A stretch of DNA of 64,000 nt from positions 1 through 64,000 of the forward strand of contig JACKAJ010000018.1 of assembly GCA_020635135.1 (NCBI GenBank), given 5' to 3'. The translations under genes and the position numbers were made by a program. The stretch comes from Halobacteriovoraceae bacterium. Lineage in GTDB: Bacteria; Bdellovibrionota; Bacteriovoracia; Bacteriovoracales; Bacteriovoracaceae. Positions 51,729 through 61,830 of the stretch are shown here, piece by piece. The first letter of the stretch is position 1, and every line of letters begins with the position of its first letter. The notes beneath the pieces are model-generated. The model saw only the letters and a program-made list of their open reading frames with translations, made no database searches and was not told the origin of the DNA.

Positions 51729-54375
51729 AATAGAAAAGAATTACACTCCAGAAAACATTGAAACAAAATGGTACGATAGATGGGAAAAAGATAAATGTTT
51801 TTCTCCCGATCTTTCAAAAAGAGAAGTCTTTTCAATTGTCATGCCTCCTCCCAACGTTACCGGAAAACTTCATATGGGCCATGCCCTCGATAATACATGC
51901 CAAGACATTGTTGTTCGCCACAAAAGAATGAGTGGCTACAACACCCTCTGGATACCAGGCGCTGACCACGCCGGAATTGCGACTCAATCGGTTGTTGAAA
52001 AACGCCTTTACAAAGAAGAAAAAAAGACAAAGCACGATCTTGGAAGAGAAGAATTTCTCAAAAGAGTTTGGGCCTGGAAAGAAGAGTATGCCAACACCAT
52101 TTTTAGCCAACTCAAAAAAATTGGAGCTAGTTGCGATTGGGATTACTATACCTTTACGATGGATGAAGGTCCTAACCGTGCTGTTCGAAAAGTTTTCACA
52201 CAACTTTATAATGAAGGACTTATTTACCAAGAAGAAAAAATTATTAATTGGGACACAGTCCTTCAATCAGCCATTAGTGATGCCGAAGTTGAACACAAGG
52301 AAGTTAAAGGAAAATTTTATACTCTCCACTATAAAGTCGTCGATAGCGATGAAGTTCTCAATATCGCTACCACTCGTCCAGAAACACTTTTTGGCGATAC
52401 TGCCGTTGCCGTTAATCCTAAAGACGAGCGCTTCAAGCATCTCATAGGAAAAGAAGCTATAGTTCCTCTTTGTGAGAGAACTGTTCCAATAATTGCTGAC
52501 GAACACGTTGATCTTGAGATGGGAACAGGGTGTTTAAAGGTTACTCCCGGTCACGATTTTAATGACTTTGAAATAGGAAAACGCCACGACCTTCCTATTA
52601 TCAATATCCTCAATAATGATGGAACTCTCAACGATAACGCTAAACCTGTTCAAGGATTGAATGCCCTGGAAGCGAGAAAGAAAACCATTGCCCTTCTTGA
52701 AGAAAGCGAACAACTCGTCGATGTTAAGGATCACAAGCACCAAGTGGCTCACGGAGAGCGCTCTGATTCAATTATTGAACCTAAAGTGAGTAAGCAGTGG
52801 TTTCTCAATGTTCAAAAAATGGCTGAAATTGCTGTGAAATCTGTTAAAGATGGAAAGATGAATTTTGTGCCTAAGCAGTGGGAAAATACTTTTTTTAGTT
52901 GGCTCAATGAACCCCGCGATTGGTGTTTATCTCGTCAACTCTGGTGGGGACATCGCATCCCTATTTACACCTGCGATAGTTGCCATCACGTTTTTGCATC
53001 TGAATTCGAACCTCAGAATTGCCCAAAGTGTTTGGAGTCAAAACTTCTCCAAGACCCCGACGTTTTAGACACTTGGTTTAGCTCTGGACTTTGGCCAATG
53101 AGTACTCTTGGATGGCCAGATGAAAAAGTCATGGAGAAAAAATATTTTGATATCTTTTTCCCTAATACGCTTTTAGTAACCGGCTTTGATATTATATTCT
53201 TCTGGGTTGCTCGGATGAGCATGATGAGCTTGCACTTTATGAAGTGCCCTCCTTTTAGCGAAGTTTATATCCACGGGATCGTCCGCGATAAACAGGGCCG
53301 AAAAATGAGTAAGTCCCTCGGTAATGGGATCGACCCTATCGAAGTTATTGATCAATACGGCTGTGATGCCATGAGATTCACTCTCGCCTCTGGAAGTGGT
53401 TACAATCGAGGTCTCAATCTCGATCCTGCCCAAATTGAATCGTCACGTAACTTTATGAACAAAATTTGGAACGTTTTTCGCTTTATTTCTCCTTTTCTTA
53501 AGGGAACAAATCCTAAGTTTAATCTCAATGCCAATTTAAAAAAACTTGATCTTGAAGAGAAATGGATTGTTCAAGAGCTCAATGAGACAGCCAAGAAAAT
53601 GAATATATTCCTAGGTGAATACCGCTTCGATGAAGCTTCAAGCACGATTTACAGCTTTATTTACGATAAATTCTGTTCTTGGTTTATTGAACTCTCAAAA
53701 CCTGTTCTCTATGGTAATGACAGCGATAAAATCGGTTTCCGCTCGGATCTTTTGCGATTTCTCTTCCAAGAAATTCTTAAGCTTTTACACCCTATTTCTC
53801 CATTTATCACAGAAGAGATTTGGTCATTTATCAACAAGAATGAATTGCTCATAACTCAAAATTACCCTCGATACAATTCTCAAATAACCTTTGAAAAAGA
53901 ATGCGAGGCCATGAATGAGTTCATTGATATTGTGACTAAGATTCGAAATCTCCGCGCTTCTGTCAATCTCAAGCCTAAAGACAATATTGAAGTCCATTTC
54001 TTTACTGATAATAAGAAAGCAGCCAAGTTTCTGTTTGAATACCGCTCTTATTTAAAACTTCTCGCAAAAGTTGAAAAGGGCAATATTAACGAAAAATCGA
54101 AAGCGAGACCCACTCAATCGATCATGAGCGCCACGGCTGATGTGGAAATCTTTATTCCTGTTGCTGATCTTATTGATATCGACACAGAAATAGCTCGTTT
54201 GAAGAAGCAAATCAACAAAATGATTGTCGAGCGTGATAAAAGCCAAAAGAAACTAGAAAATCCAAGTTTTATTGAAAAAGCTCCCGATGATGTTGTCAGT
54301 GAAGTTAAGCAAAAAGTGAAAAACTTTAATAACCAGATCAGCTCACTTGAGATGAACCTGGAAAACCTACAATAA
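51718..54375 (+). CDS. valS: Valyl-tRNA synthetase
   Basis: The 885-residue product starts at ATG 51718 (an upstream in-frame TTG adds two residues), with AGAGG in the hisS end as ribosome site. It has the class I HIGH-type motif PPPNVTGKLHMGHAL, the CP1 editing domain (TTRPETLFGDTAVAV), the KMSKS motif GRKMSKSLGNGIDP, zinc-like CDSCHH...CPKCL, and a C-terminal coiled coil (DIDTEIARLKKQINKMI). All are standard for ValRS. Overlap with hisS by 11 bases means a two-synthetase operon. It is followed after two bases by a convergent lipoprotein gene. Confidence 0.96.
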   Translation: MDREIEKNYTPENIETKWYDRWEKDKCFSPDLSKREVFSIVMPPPNVTGKLHMGHALDNTCQDIVVRHKRMSGYNTLWIPGADHAGIATQSVVEKRLYKEEKKTKHDLGREEFLKRVWAWKEEYANTIFSQLKKIGASCDWDYYTFTMDEGPNRAVRKVFTQLYNEGLIYQEEKIINWDTVLQSAISDAEVEHKEVKGKFYTLHYKVVDSDEVLNIATTRPETLFGDTAVAVNPKDERFKHLIGKEAIVPLCERTVPIIADEHVDLEMGTGCLKVTPGHDFNDFEIGKRHDLPIINILNNDGTLNDNAKPVQGLNALEARKKTIALLEESEQLVDVKDHKHQVAHGERSDSIIEPKVSKQWFLNVQKMAEIAVKSVKDGKMNFVPKQWENTFFSWLNEPRDWCLSRQLWWGHRIPIYTCDSCHHVFASEFEPQNCPKCLESKLLQDPDVLDTWFSSGLWPMSTLGWPDEKVMEKKYFDIFFPNTLLVTGFDIIFFWVARMSMMSLHFMKCPPFSEVYIHGIVRDKQGRKMSKSLGNGIDPIEVIDQYGCDAMRFTLASGSGYNRGLNLDPAQIESSRNFMNKIWNVFRFISPFLKGTNPKFNLNANLKKLDLEEKWIVQELNETAKKMNIFLGEYRFDEASSTIYSFIYDKFCSWFIELSKPVLYGNDSDKIGFRSDLLRFLFQEILKLLHPISPFITEEIWSFINKNELLITQNYPRYNSQITFEKECEAMNEFIDIVTKIRNLRASVNLKPKDNIEVHFFTDNKKAAKFLFEYRSYLKLLAKVEKGNINEKSKARPTQSIMSATADVEIFIPVADLIDIDTEIARLKKQINKMIVERDKSQKKLENPSFIEKAPDDVVSEVKQKVKNFNNQISSLEMNLENLQ

Positions 54376-54377
54376 AT

Positions 54378-54941
54378 TTATATATCTGCAAATATTTGAA
54401 CAGAGTGCTCTTTTTGAGTTAAGAGAGCATTCTTATTTTTCTTATCTTTTTCTTTCTTATCATTATGACGGTTGCTTTTATCCGCTAAATGAACAACCAG
54501 GGTAAATACTTCTATTTCTTCAGTATCGAGATTTTTAAGTTCAAACTCCAGCCATTGATCTTCGCTGGTATCTGGATAAAAGAGATAGGAATAGAGATGA
54601 GAATTGAGTGGAGTTAATTCCCCTAAAACCACTTGGTTTTCTTTCTTTTTGTCAAAGAAAACAACATCCGTGACAATATAGTCATCTTCTTCAATTTTAA
54701 AAATGTCCGTGATATTGATATCGATGACTTCGTCTTGAAAAGTCACAATGGTCTTTTTCTTAGAATATGTTCGTGATTTTTCTTCTTCATCATCACTGGT
54801 ATAAATAATGATATTGCCAAGATTTTGATTATCGAGAACTTCATCAGGCGGAAGAGCTGTGGCAACACCTTTTTCTTCGTTACAGCCGAAAAAGCTCGTT
54901 AAAAGGAGTAAAAATACAATAATTGTGATTCTAATTGCCAT
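54378..54941 (-). CDS. Lipoprotein of unknown function
   Basis: The 187-residue product has a lipoprotein signal with lipobox FFGC (Cys20). The mature part contains alternating acidic and hydrophobic stretches resembling a beta domain, then a basic, Asn/Lys-rich C-terminal segment (NRHNDKKEKDKKNKNA) before a short hydrophobic end. No domain is recognised. It is convergent with valS, two bases apart, and is followed upstream by the SLT gene's terminator region. Monocistronic. Location: periplasmic, lipid-anchored. Confidence 0.75.
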   Translation of the reverse strand: MAIRITIIVFLLLLTSFFGCNEEKGVATALPPDEVLDNQNLGNIIIYTSDDEEEKSRTYSKKKTIVTFQDEVIDINITDIFKIEEDDYIVTDVVFFDKKKENQVVLGELTPLNSHLYSYLFYPDTSEDQWLEFELKNLDTEEIEVFTLVVHLADKSNRHNDKKEKDKKNKNALLTQKEHSVQIFADI

Positions 54942-55084
54942 ACCCTTGTTTCCCCGAAATGTCTTCTATACGCCCGTAACTACAAGAATAGTTAAAAGAG
55001 AAGGATAAAAGGAAAAATTCGCTAAAAGCTTATCTATTTCAATAATTTAGCGATTGTTTGGAGAATGTAAATTAAAATTTAACT

Positions 55085-55115
55085 ATGTTAATTGCGCCAA
55101 CAGAAGTTGGCGCAA
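55085..55115 (-). terminator. Rho-independent terminator of transglycosylase-like gene
   Basis: A perfect ten-base-pair inverted repeat (TTGCGCCAAC/GTTGGCGCAA, loop AGAA, 55092-55115) sits ten bases past the stop of the minus-strand gene at 55125. Continuing on the minus strand the sequence is T/A-rich (TTAACATAGTTAAATTTT) without a perfect T-run. The stem is stable and well placed, so termination is likely. Confidence 0.75.
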
Positions 55116-55124
55116 GGTATTTTC

Positions 55125-56813
55125 TTAATAACGGCTTATTTCTTCTACGAGATTTGTCTTATGATTGTACTTGATTACAAACTGCGTTTCTTTTTCAGTG
55201 ATCAAAGTTTTCAAACTAAAGTGATACTCAAAAGTCGAATCGTTTGGATCTTTATCCTGGCAGTCATTAAAGTGACTTCCTTCAACATCCACCATTTCTC
55301 CGTCCATGCTTTTTTCATAGATATCAACTACGACTTGTTTAAGATTTTCTTTTTTCGAATCATAGAGTAGTTTTCCTGACGGCATCATATTGTAACCCTG
55401 GAAAAGTGCTGCTTCTGCTCCGGCTACATGATCGATAATCTCTATTCTATCAACCACATTGTCGATAATATCATAGTTTATCTTATAGGCGACTCGCCCA
55501 ACGAGAGCTTTGAGTTCTTCGCCACTTTCTATCTTTTGTGTACTACAATCGAGTTTTTCAAAATAAACATTTTTACTTAAATTGATCCCATCTTCAAGCA
55601 TCTTTCCTTTGCTCGCGTAAAAATAGAACTGAGGTTTTCCAAGGTGCCCACGACACAATTCTGCTTCAATTCTTTTTTTCTCTCCCACTATATCCACTTT
55701 AAGTTTTGAGCTTGGAAGGTCTTTAAAATTATCGACTTTAAAATTTGTTAATAAACTTTCCGGAAGTGGGAATACACTTTTCAAGATGTGTATCGCCTCA
55801 TTTTCTAAAAACATTGAGTTCTCAAGTTCTGCAATTTTTTGATCGAGTTCACCATTGATATACTTAACAATAATGTCTTTATACTTCATAACTTTAATAA
55901 CGTGACACTCGCGAACTGACCTTTCTCTACCATAACATGAAAGAGGTTTGTCATTGCCATTATACTGACAAATTGTCGTATCCATCAGAGACTGCATATA
56001 CTTGTCTCCTTTGGCGTAGCGATTATTTCTCAAATAATTATTATAGCAAAAGCGACCATCACTCTGCTTTTTGAAATAAGAATTCATGTATGTCTTTAAA
56101 AGAATTCCTCCAAAGATAATAGAAACACCTGGTTTTTCTTTTAATTGAGGACGAATTTTATCCCAATGAGTCCATTTATAATCTCCTAAATTAATCCCCC
56201 CCAAAAGATTGTAGTAAATTGGAGTTAGTTTAAATGCAGAGTCTTGAAATTCTTTTCTAAATCTTTCAACTATATCAAAATATTTAGTTCTGAAATATTC
56301 AACCGCATCGGCATCAGCATCATATTCAGGCATTTTTTCACCTGAATTAGTAGTGTTCCATTTTAGTATTGTAACTCCCAACTGATCGAGAACTTCACCG
56401 ACCCCAGCTTTTGTCATTTGAGTATAACCGACGTCAGAGTCTCGACTATCTGGACGGCTATCAGTCCAACGATCAAAAAGAGATTCTTGTTGAATTAGAG
56501 CTGTATAAATAATGACCGGAATTTTTAATTCATCTGTAACAATAATCAAAGCCTTGGCAAGATCTTGAGCTTCTTTTCTTATCTCTGAATCTGATTTTTT
56601 CCCATATGAAAATCGTCGTGGACTATTCTTTTTTACCGATTGCATCTTATCAAAAATATAGGAACTAAGAATCTCCTCATTGACAGAAGCTCCCAAATAA
56701 CGAAAATCAGTATCTAAGTACTTAAGCCCGCGAAGACCATCTTCTTCGGCAAAACTTACGGTAAAATTCAAACTTACCGTTAGCAAAAAGATTGAAAAAC
56801 ATTTTCTAAACAT
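55125..56813 (-). CDS. Exported lytic-transglycosylase-like protein (divergent SLT)
   Basis: The 562-residue product has a signal peptide (MFRKCFSIFLLTVSLNFTVSFA). Residues about 90-250 follow the SLT lysozyme-like pattern: a candidate catalytic Glu110 in TALIQQESLFDRW, then DVGYTQMTKAG (in place of GLMQ), and a helix-rich YYNLLGG segment in place of AYNAG. The match is divergent, so enzymatic activity on peptidoglycan is likely but not proven. The C-terminal 300 residues contain eight cysteines and have no recognised domain. It lies 121 bases downstream of the RND transporter on the same strand and ends with its own terminator. Confidence 0.7.
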   Translation of the reverse strand: MFRKCFSIFLLTVSLNFTVSFAEEDGLRGLKYLDTDFRYLGASVNEEILSSYIFDKMQSVKKNSPRRFSYGKKSDSEIRKEAQDLAKALIIVTDELKIPVIIYTALIQQESLFDRWTDSRPDSRDSDVGYTQMTKAGVGEVLDQLGVTILKWNTTNSGEKMPEYDADADAVEYFRTKYFDIVERFRKEFQDSAFKLTPIYYNLLGGINLGDYKWTHWDKIRPQLKEKPGVSIIFGGILLKTYMNSYFKKQSDGRFCYNNYLRNNRYAKGDKYMQSLMDTTICQYNGNDKPLSCYGRERSVRECHVIKVMKYKDIIVKYINGELDQKIAELENSMFLENEAIHILKSVFPLPESLLTNFKVDNFKDLPSSKLKVDIVGEKKRIEAELCRGHLGKPQFYFYASKGKMLEDGINLSKNVYFEKLDCSTQKIESGEELKALVGRVAYKINYDIIDNVVDRIEIIDHVAGAEAALFQGYNMMPSGKLLYDSKKENLKQVVVDIYEKSMDGEMVDVEGSHFNDCQDKDPNDSTFEYHFSLKTLITEKETQFVIKYNHKTNLVEEISRY

Positions 56814-56934
56814 AATAGCCTGCTCCTGAAAAAAAGCCCTTTAATAAACTTAGTATCCCTATTATCAGCGATTTAAACAGCAGATTCCTCCCTTTTTTGC
56901 ATTCATGAAATAATGGGAAAAAACTGTAAAAAGA

Positions 56935-59900
56935 TTAGACAGCCTGTTTTTTTAGGGCCCTCTTTTGGAGAAAAAGAGCGTAGACATAGTAGCTCGCCGG
57001 CACAAAAAGAAGAGTAATGGTCGTTGAAAAAAGTAATCCATAGGCAAAACTAATGGCCATTGGCTTTAAAAAAGGATCTCCTCCTGGCATATGGGCAATG
57101 GGAAGTAGACCCGCGACCGTCGTGAAAGTGGTAAGAATAACAGGACGAAATCGTGATAGACAAGCACCTATAATTGCTGACTTCAAATCTTGAGCCTCTG
57201 TAATTTTCTTATTAATAAATGAAACCAAAACAATCGAATCGTTAACCACGACACCAATGAGACCAATAATCCCCATCAAGGCCATGAATCCAATGGGCAG
57301 CCCCATAATAAGAAAAATGGCAACTACACCGATCATCCCAAAAGGAATTGATGACATAATAATAAGTGGTTGTAAGAGAGATCCAAACATTGCCACTAAT
57401 ATAATAAATATAAGAAAAAGTGCAATGATCCCAGCCTTGGCAAGTCTTCCTACGGATTCGGTGGTATCTTTATTTTCACCAGTCAGTTGATAAGTGATTT
57501 CAGGGTATTTTTCCAGGAACTTATCCATAAATTTTTTCACGTTTTCATTCACTTTAAGGGCCGTGGTGTGGACTTTATCAATTTCGGCAGAAATGGAGAT
57601 CGTCCTTTTTCTTTCAAAACGTCTAATAACGTATGCCCCTTTTTGCTCTTTGATGTCAGCAACTTGAGAGAGCTTAATTCTTCTTCCTAATTTATTACTA
57701 ATATAAAGGTTTTCGAGAGTTTCTCTCTGAGAACGCGCTTCTTTATTAAGCCGAACAATGACATCCACATCTTCATCTGATTTTCTAATCTCAGCGACAA
57801 TTTGTCCTTCAAATGAACGCCGAGCTTCAATGGCAATATCATAATTAGTAAGCCCTAATCTTCTCGCTTCGTCTTCTTTGACATCGATGAGAAGTTGCTT
57901 TTTTCCTTCTTCGTAATCAATTTCAGTAAGACTCACTCCTTCAAATTGAGAGAGAGACTCATCAATTTCGTGAGCAGCTTGTTCTAGATCTTTCAAGCTT
58001 TCACCAGAAATTTCAATATTCACTGGTTTTCCTCTCGGTGGCCCATTTTGAGCGCGATCCAATGAAACTTCGTAATCGGGCAAAAGCCCATTGGCTTCTT
58101 TATTAATTGAGTTAATAATCTCATCGACTCCACGGTCTCTTTCTGAATCATCTTTCAAGTAAATAATGATCATCCCATATTGGTCGCCAACTTTAGGCGT
58201 TCCCCCTCGAGAATATTGGTTACCCACAATACTTCTGAGAGCGTCTAATTCATTTTCTTTTACTGACTTCAAAATTGCTTGCTCGGCTATCGAGATGGCC
58301 TTGGCAGTTTCTTCAAAAGGCGTTCCTACTTTTCCTTTAACCTTATAAAAGAGGACTGTGACATCATCATCTGGAAAGAGTTCGAATTTCATCATTTTTG
58401 CTGTGACAACTGATCCAAGGAATAAAGCTATAAAACTAAAAATAGTAAGATATTTACGGCTTAAACAAAGATGAAGCATTCTTTTATAGTGATTGAGAAG
58501 GGGTTGATACCAGCGCGTTTTCTCCATACCTTTTGGATTAATCCGCACAAAATCTGCGAGATGGCTTGGCAAAATAAAAAAACATTCAAGCCAAGAAGCC
58601 GTTAAGCAAATAATAACGACGGCAGGAACGGGCCACAAAAATTTCCCCATAATCCCGCCCATAAAAAAAAGACAACCAAAGGCAATCATAGTAGTGAGAA
58701 CAGTGGCCGTCACAGGAGCGATGGTTTCTTCTGAAGATATGATCGCTGCTTTTTTGGGATCCATCCCTCTTTCAAGATGTTGATAAAAGTTTTCGGCCAC
58801 GATAATGGAATCATCCACCAACATTCCTAAGACAAGAATCAAACCAAACATCGAAATAAGATTAACACTCATCCCTGCATAATCCATAAACATGAAAGCC
58901 ACGAGAAATGCCAGAGGTGCACCTAGAGAAGTAATAAATGAAACTCGAAAGTTCATAAATAGGAGCAAACATGAAAAGACCAGAATCATCCCCATTGTCG
59001 CGCTATTGGTGAGAACTCCCAAACGTCTTTTTACGAAGAAAGCATATTCATCCACATAGCGAAAGCGAAGCCCTTCGTCTTTATGCTTTTTCATATATGT
59101 TTCAGTTATCTCTTTAACGTCGTCTGTGAGTTTTAAAACATCGGCTCTTTCTTGTGAGAGCACATCGAGAACCACTGCATCTTCACCCATGACTTTTTCT
59201 GTATAGCTTAAGTCTTCAAAACCAAGTTTTACTTGAGCCACATCTTTAACCCGAACAAAATTACCAGACGTGTTCGAACGAATGACAATCTTCTCAATAT
59301 CTTCAGGTTTTTCGAACTCATTTTGAGTTCGGACCATAATATTGCCTTCCGAAGTCTCTATTGCCCCTGCCGAGAGGTTAATATTGCGATCGCGAATAAC
59401 TGTTGCGACTTCTTGCAAGCTCATATCATAGGTTTCTAGCTTTTTAGGATCGACTTCGATAATAAAAGCAAGGTCCCTCTCTCCGTCAATATTGACTTTG
59501 GCCACACTTGGATTTTGCTCAAGCAAATCGCGAAGTCTTCTACCATGAAAGCGCCTTGAAGTTTCATCTGTTCCAAAAACTCCAATCTTAATAATTGGTC
59601 TATTTTTATTTTCCGCTTTATAGATACTTGGATTTTCTGCTTCATCAGGAAGATCGACTTGATCAACTCCGCTTCGGACATCTTGCAAGACTTTATCGAT
59701 ATCGTATTCGGGATCAATTTGCAGATCGACTATTGAAAATCCTTCTCCCGACATAGCATTCATTTCTTCTATCCCACTAATGTCTTGAATTTCTCGTTCC
59801 ATAGGAATGGAAACAAGTTTTTCCACGTCTTCAGCAGTCGAACCAGGGTAAGTGGTTCGAATGATAATGCGATCAAAACTGACATTCGGGAACGTTTCTT

Positions 59901-60003
59901 TTTGAAGAGTAAAAATAGAGATAATTCCTGATACAAGAATCAACAGTGAAATTAGATTCACGAGAACTGATTTATCAACAAAGTAACGGATCAATTTATT
60001 CAT
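56935..60003 (-). CDS. RND-family (AcrB/HAE1-like) inner-membrane efflux transporter
   Basis: The 1022-residue product is a standard RND pump: TM1, first periplasmic porter/funnel loop, TM2-6, TM7, second loop, TM8-12. The relay aspartate pair is in LGMLVDDSIIVAENF (TM4). TM segments near the C-terminus (GIIALFLIFIILVAMFGSL, VLTTFTTVAGLLPIA) are typical of HAE family members. Its ATG overlaps the TolC-like gene's stop by 8 bases, so the two are coupled. A membrane-fusion adaptor gene, usually beside such pumps, is not found in the window. The substrate is unknown. Confidence 0.94.
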   Translation of the reverse strand: MNKLIRYFVDKSVLVNLISLLILVSGIISIFTLQKETFPNVSFDRIIIRTTYPGSTAEDVEKLVSIPMEREIQDISGIEEMNAMSGEGFSIVDLQIDPEYDIDKVLQDVRSGVDQVDLPDEAENPSIYKAENKNRPIIKIGVFGTDETSRRFHGRRLRDLLEQNPSVAKVNIDGERDLAFIIEVDPKKLETYDMSLQEVATVIRDRNINLSAGAIETSEGNIMVRTQNEFEKPEDIEKIVIRSNTSGNFVRVKDVAQVKLGFEDLSYTEKVMGEDAVVLDVLSQERADVLKLTDDVKEITETYMKKHKDEGLRFRYVDEYAFFVKRRLGVLTNSATMGMILVFSCLLLFMNFRVSFITSLGAPLAFLVAFMFMDYAGMSVNLISMFGLILVLGMLVDDSIIVAENFYQHLERGMDPKKAAIISSEETIAPVTATVLTTMIAFGCLFFMGGIMGKFLWPVPAVVIICLTASWLECFFILPSHLADFVRINPKGMEKTRWYQPLLNHYKRMLHLCLSRKYLTIFSFIALFLGSVVTAKMMKFELFPDDDVTVLFYKVKGKVGTPFEETAKAISIAEQAILKSVKENELDALRSIVGNQYSRGGTPKVGDQYGMIIIYLKDDSERDRGVDEIINSINKEANGLLPDYEVSLDRAQNGPPRGKPVNIEISGESLKDLEQAAHEIDESLSQFEGVSLTEIDYEEGKKQLLIDVKEDEARRLGLTNYDIAIEARRSFEGQIVAEIRKSDEDVDVIVRLNKEARSQRETLENLYISNKLGRRIKLSQVADIKEQKGAYVIRRFERKRTISISAEIDKVHTTALKVNENVKKFMDKFLEKYPEITYQLTGENKDTTESVGRLAKAGIIALFLIFIILVAMFGSLLQPLIIMSSIPFGMIGVVAIFLIMGLPIGFMALMGIIGLIGVVVNDSIVLVSFINKKITEAQDLKSAIIGACLSRFRPVILTTFTTVAGLLPIAHMPGGDPFLKPMAISFAYGLLFSTTITLLFVPASYYVYALFLQKRALKKQAV

Positions 60004-61435
60004 TATAATCTTTTAAATAATCGTTAATTTCACCGTGCAGAAGTGCAATTTGGGCAGCAACCAGCTGATATTTGGCAATGTACTGAAAATAACTTTTTTC
60101 AGCACCCAATAATTCATCTTCGGCATTGAGGACCTGATCTAGATCCACCTGCCCTCTTTCGTAACGTTTCGTTTGCTCTTTCAGAACTTTCTTTCCTAGA
60201 TCTAGTCTTCTTTGTGCTGACTGGATATTTTGGTGAGAGCTTTTGAATTCACGATATAATTGATCATTTTTAAGATGCAGATCTTTTTGCAGATCAGTCA
60301 GTGATAATTTAACTTTCTGGGCCTCAATGTTTTTATTCACACGTGTGATTTCAGAAGAACTTTCACCAAAGGGAACATTAAAGCTTAAAACCACGGCCTT
60401 AGAATCGTAGGTGGAATCAGACTGAGCATCCGAAAAAGCGTCACTATAGTTATTATCAATAGCTCCTCGAGAATATTCAAAACTCAACTTAACATCGGGA
60501 TTATCTTGAAAATCCAAGGCCTCCACTTCGCTTTCCAGTGCACTTAAACGCTTCTTTAAGATCTGATAATTTTTATTCTGATTAAAATCTTTTTTAGGCT
60601 CAATTGTTAGCTCCTTAAAATTTTCATCAAAATGCGCTATCTCTTCTCCCAAAACATCTCTTTCGACTAACATCGAGAGTTCATTTAAAGTTTGTTCAAA
60701 TTCTGTTTTCGAGTTTTCCAGGAGTTCCTCACTCACCAGATACGAACTTCCCACGCGAAAGTAATCCGCCCTAATGGCTATACCGTCCTTGTAGCGTTTT
60801 TCAATCAACTTCTTTCTCACTCGCGAACGATCTAGGGATTCGCGGTTTAAACCCAACATTGTTTTGGAAAGTTTGGCATTGAGATAATAAGAATAAAGCT
60901 CTAGCAGAGTCGTTTCCTCAACGGAATCGAGCTGTGATTGAGCTGCTCGGTAATTGAGTTCAGCTGATTCAAGATTCAAGCGATAAGACTTCCCAAAGAC
61001 ATTGCGACTTAAATCTTGAGAATAGGAAAGTTTATTTTCTATCAAATAGGCAATATCGCCACCATTAGCGGTTTTATAGGCAGCGTCCCACATAGAAATA
61101 TCTTGGCGAGTATACTCGTGAGTAAATTTCAAAACCCCGCCCCAAGAAAAGGGAAGACCTAAACTCACTGAAGGGCTAAGACTTTTAGTTTCCTGAGAAG
61201 AAAAACTAAACAAGCTAGCATCTCGCCCCTCCCTGTAAGTAGCAGAACCATCCAGGAAAAGATTAGTCGTACTCTCCACTGCTTTAATTTGATTCTCATT
61301 TTGCTTAAGTGTGTATTCTTCTTTTTTAATAGTTGTATTTTTTTTATGGAGCTCTCCGACCAGATTTTGAAAACCCGCAAGGCAAGTCCCTTGAATAACA
61401 AGAAAAAGAGAGAGAAAAAATCCAATTTTAAGCAT
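59996..61435 (-). CDS. TolC-family outer-membrane efflux protein
   Basis: The start is at ATG 61435 (a TTG at 61450 is less likely). The 479-residue product has a signal peptide (MLKIGFFLSLFLVIQGTCLA) and an internally repeated structure of long amphipathic coiled-coil helices and barrel strands, for example LNYRAAQSQLDSVEETTLLELYSYYLNAKL, a family feature of OEP/TolC channels. It would span the outer membrane and periplasm as the exit duct. It is first in a two-gene operon with the RND transporter (8-base overlap). Usual length for the family is about 420-500 residues. Confidence 0.9.
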   Translation of the reverse strand: MLKIGFFLSLFLVIQGTCLAGFQNLVGELHKKNTTIKKEEYTLKQNENQIKAVESTTNLFLDGSATYREGRDASLFSFSSQETKSLSPSVSLGLPFSWGGVLKFTHEYTRQDISMWDAAYKTANGGDIAYLIENKLSYSQDLSRNVFGKSYRLNLESAELNYRAAQSQLDSVEETTLLELYSYYLNAKLSKTMLGLNRESLDRSRVRKKLIEKRYKDGIAIRADYFRVGSSYLVSEELLENSKTEFEQTLNELSMLVERDVLGEEIAHFDENFKELTIEPKKDFNQNKNYQILKKRLSALESEVEALDFQDNPDVKLSFEYSRGAIDNNYSDAFSDAQSDSTYDSKAVVLSFNVPFGESSSEITRVNKNIEAQKVKLSLTDLQKDLHLKNDQLYREFKSSHQNIQSAQRRLDLGKKVLKEQTKRYERGQVDLDQVLNAEDELLGAEKSYFQYIAKYQLVAAQIALLHGEINDYLKDYNE

Positions 61436-61502
61436 GGGCCAGCATAGCAAAAGCCATAACCTTTGTCAGTGAAGACTCGTAAATTTTGCCTGGAATTAGC
61501 CC

Positions 61503-61531
61503 TTGAATTTAATTGGGTTTTACGCTATACA
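61503..61531 (+). promoter_or_regulatory. Sigma70-type promoter of rnpB
   Basis: TTGAAT (61503-61508) and TATACA (61526-61531) are separated by 17 bases and resemble the -35 and -10 hexamers TTGACA and TATAAT. The predicted start is six to seven bases after the -10, where the RNase P RNA P1 stem begins (61538). The match in spacing and position makes a genuine promoter likely. Confidence 0.8.
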
Positions 61532-61537
61532 TTATCT

Positions 61538-61830
61538 GCTGAGAAAGAGGAGATATCGCTCAGGTTCGCCTGGGAGGAAAGTCCGGACACCATAGGGTAC
61601 CGTAGCGGATAACGTCCGCCCACCGCAAGGTGAGGACAAGTGCAACAGAAAGAATGTACGGTTCGGCCGTAGTGAAATCAGGTAAACTCTACGGGGTGCA
61701 AGTCCACGTAGGTCAGCGCTCGATGCCGTCCCGGCAAAAGCTGACGGGTAGGACGCATGAGTGGTTGAGCAATTAACCACCTAGAGGAATGATATCATAG
61801 AACAGAATCCGGCTTACTCTCTTTCTCAGC
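61538..61830 (+). ncRNA. rnpB: RNase P RNA (bacterial class A)
   Basis: The catalytic RNA of RNase P, which trims the 5' leader of tRNA precursors. The P1 stem pairs GCTGAGAAAGAG (61538-61549) with CTCTTTCTCAGC (61819-61830), fixing both ends. Universally conserved segments are present: GAGGAAAGTCCGGACACCA, an ACAGAAAG near the middle, GGTAAACTC.., GGGGTGCAAG, and the 3' CAGAATCCGGCTTA. The length of 293 bases is on the short side of normal. Seven Ts follow P1 directly (61831-61837), so P1 plus T-run serves as the terminator. Confidence 0.97.
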
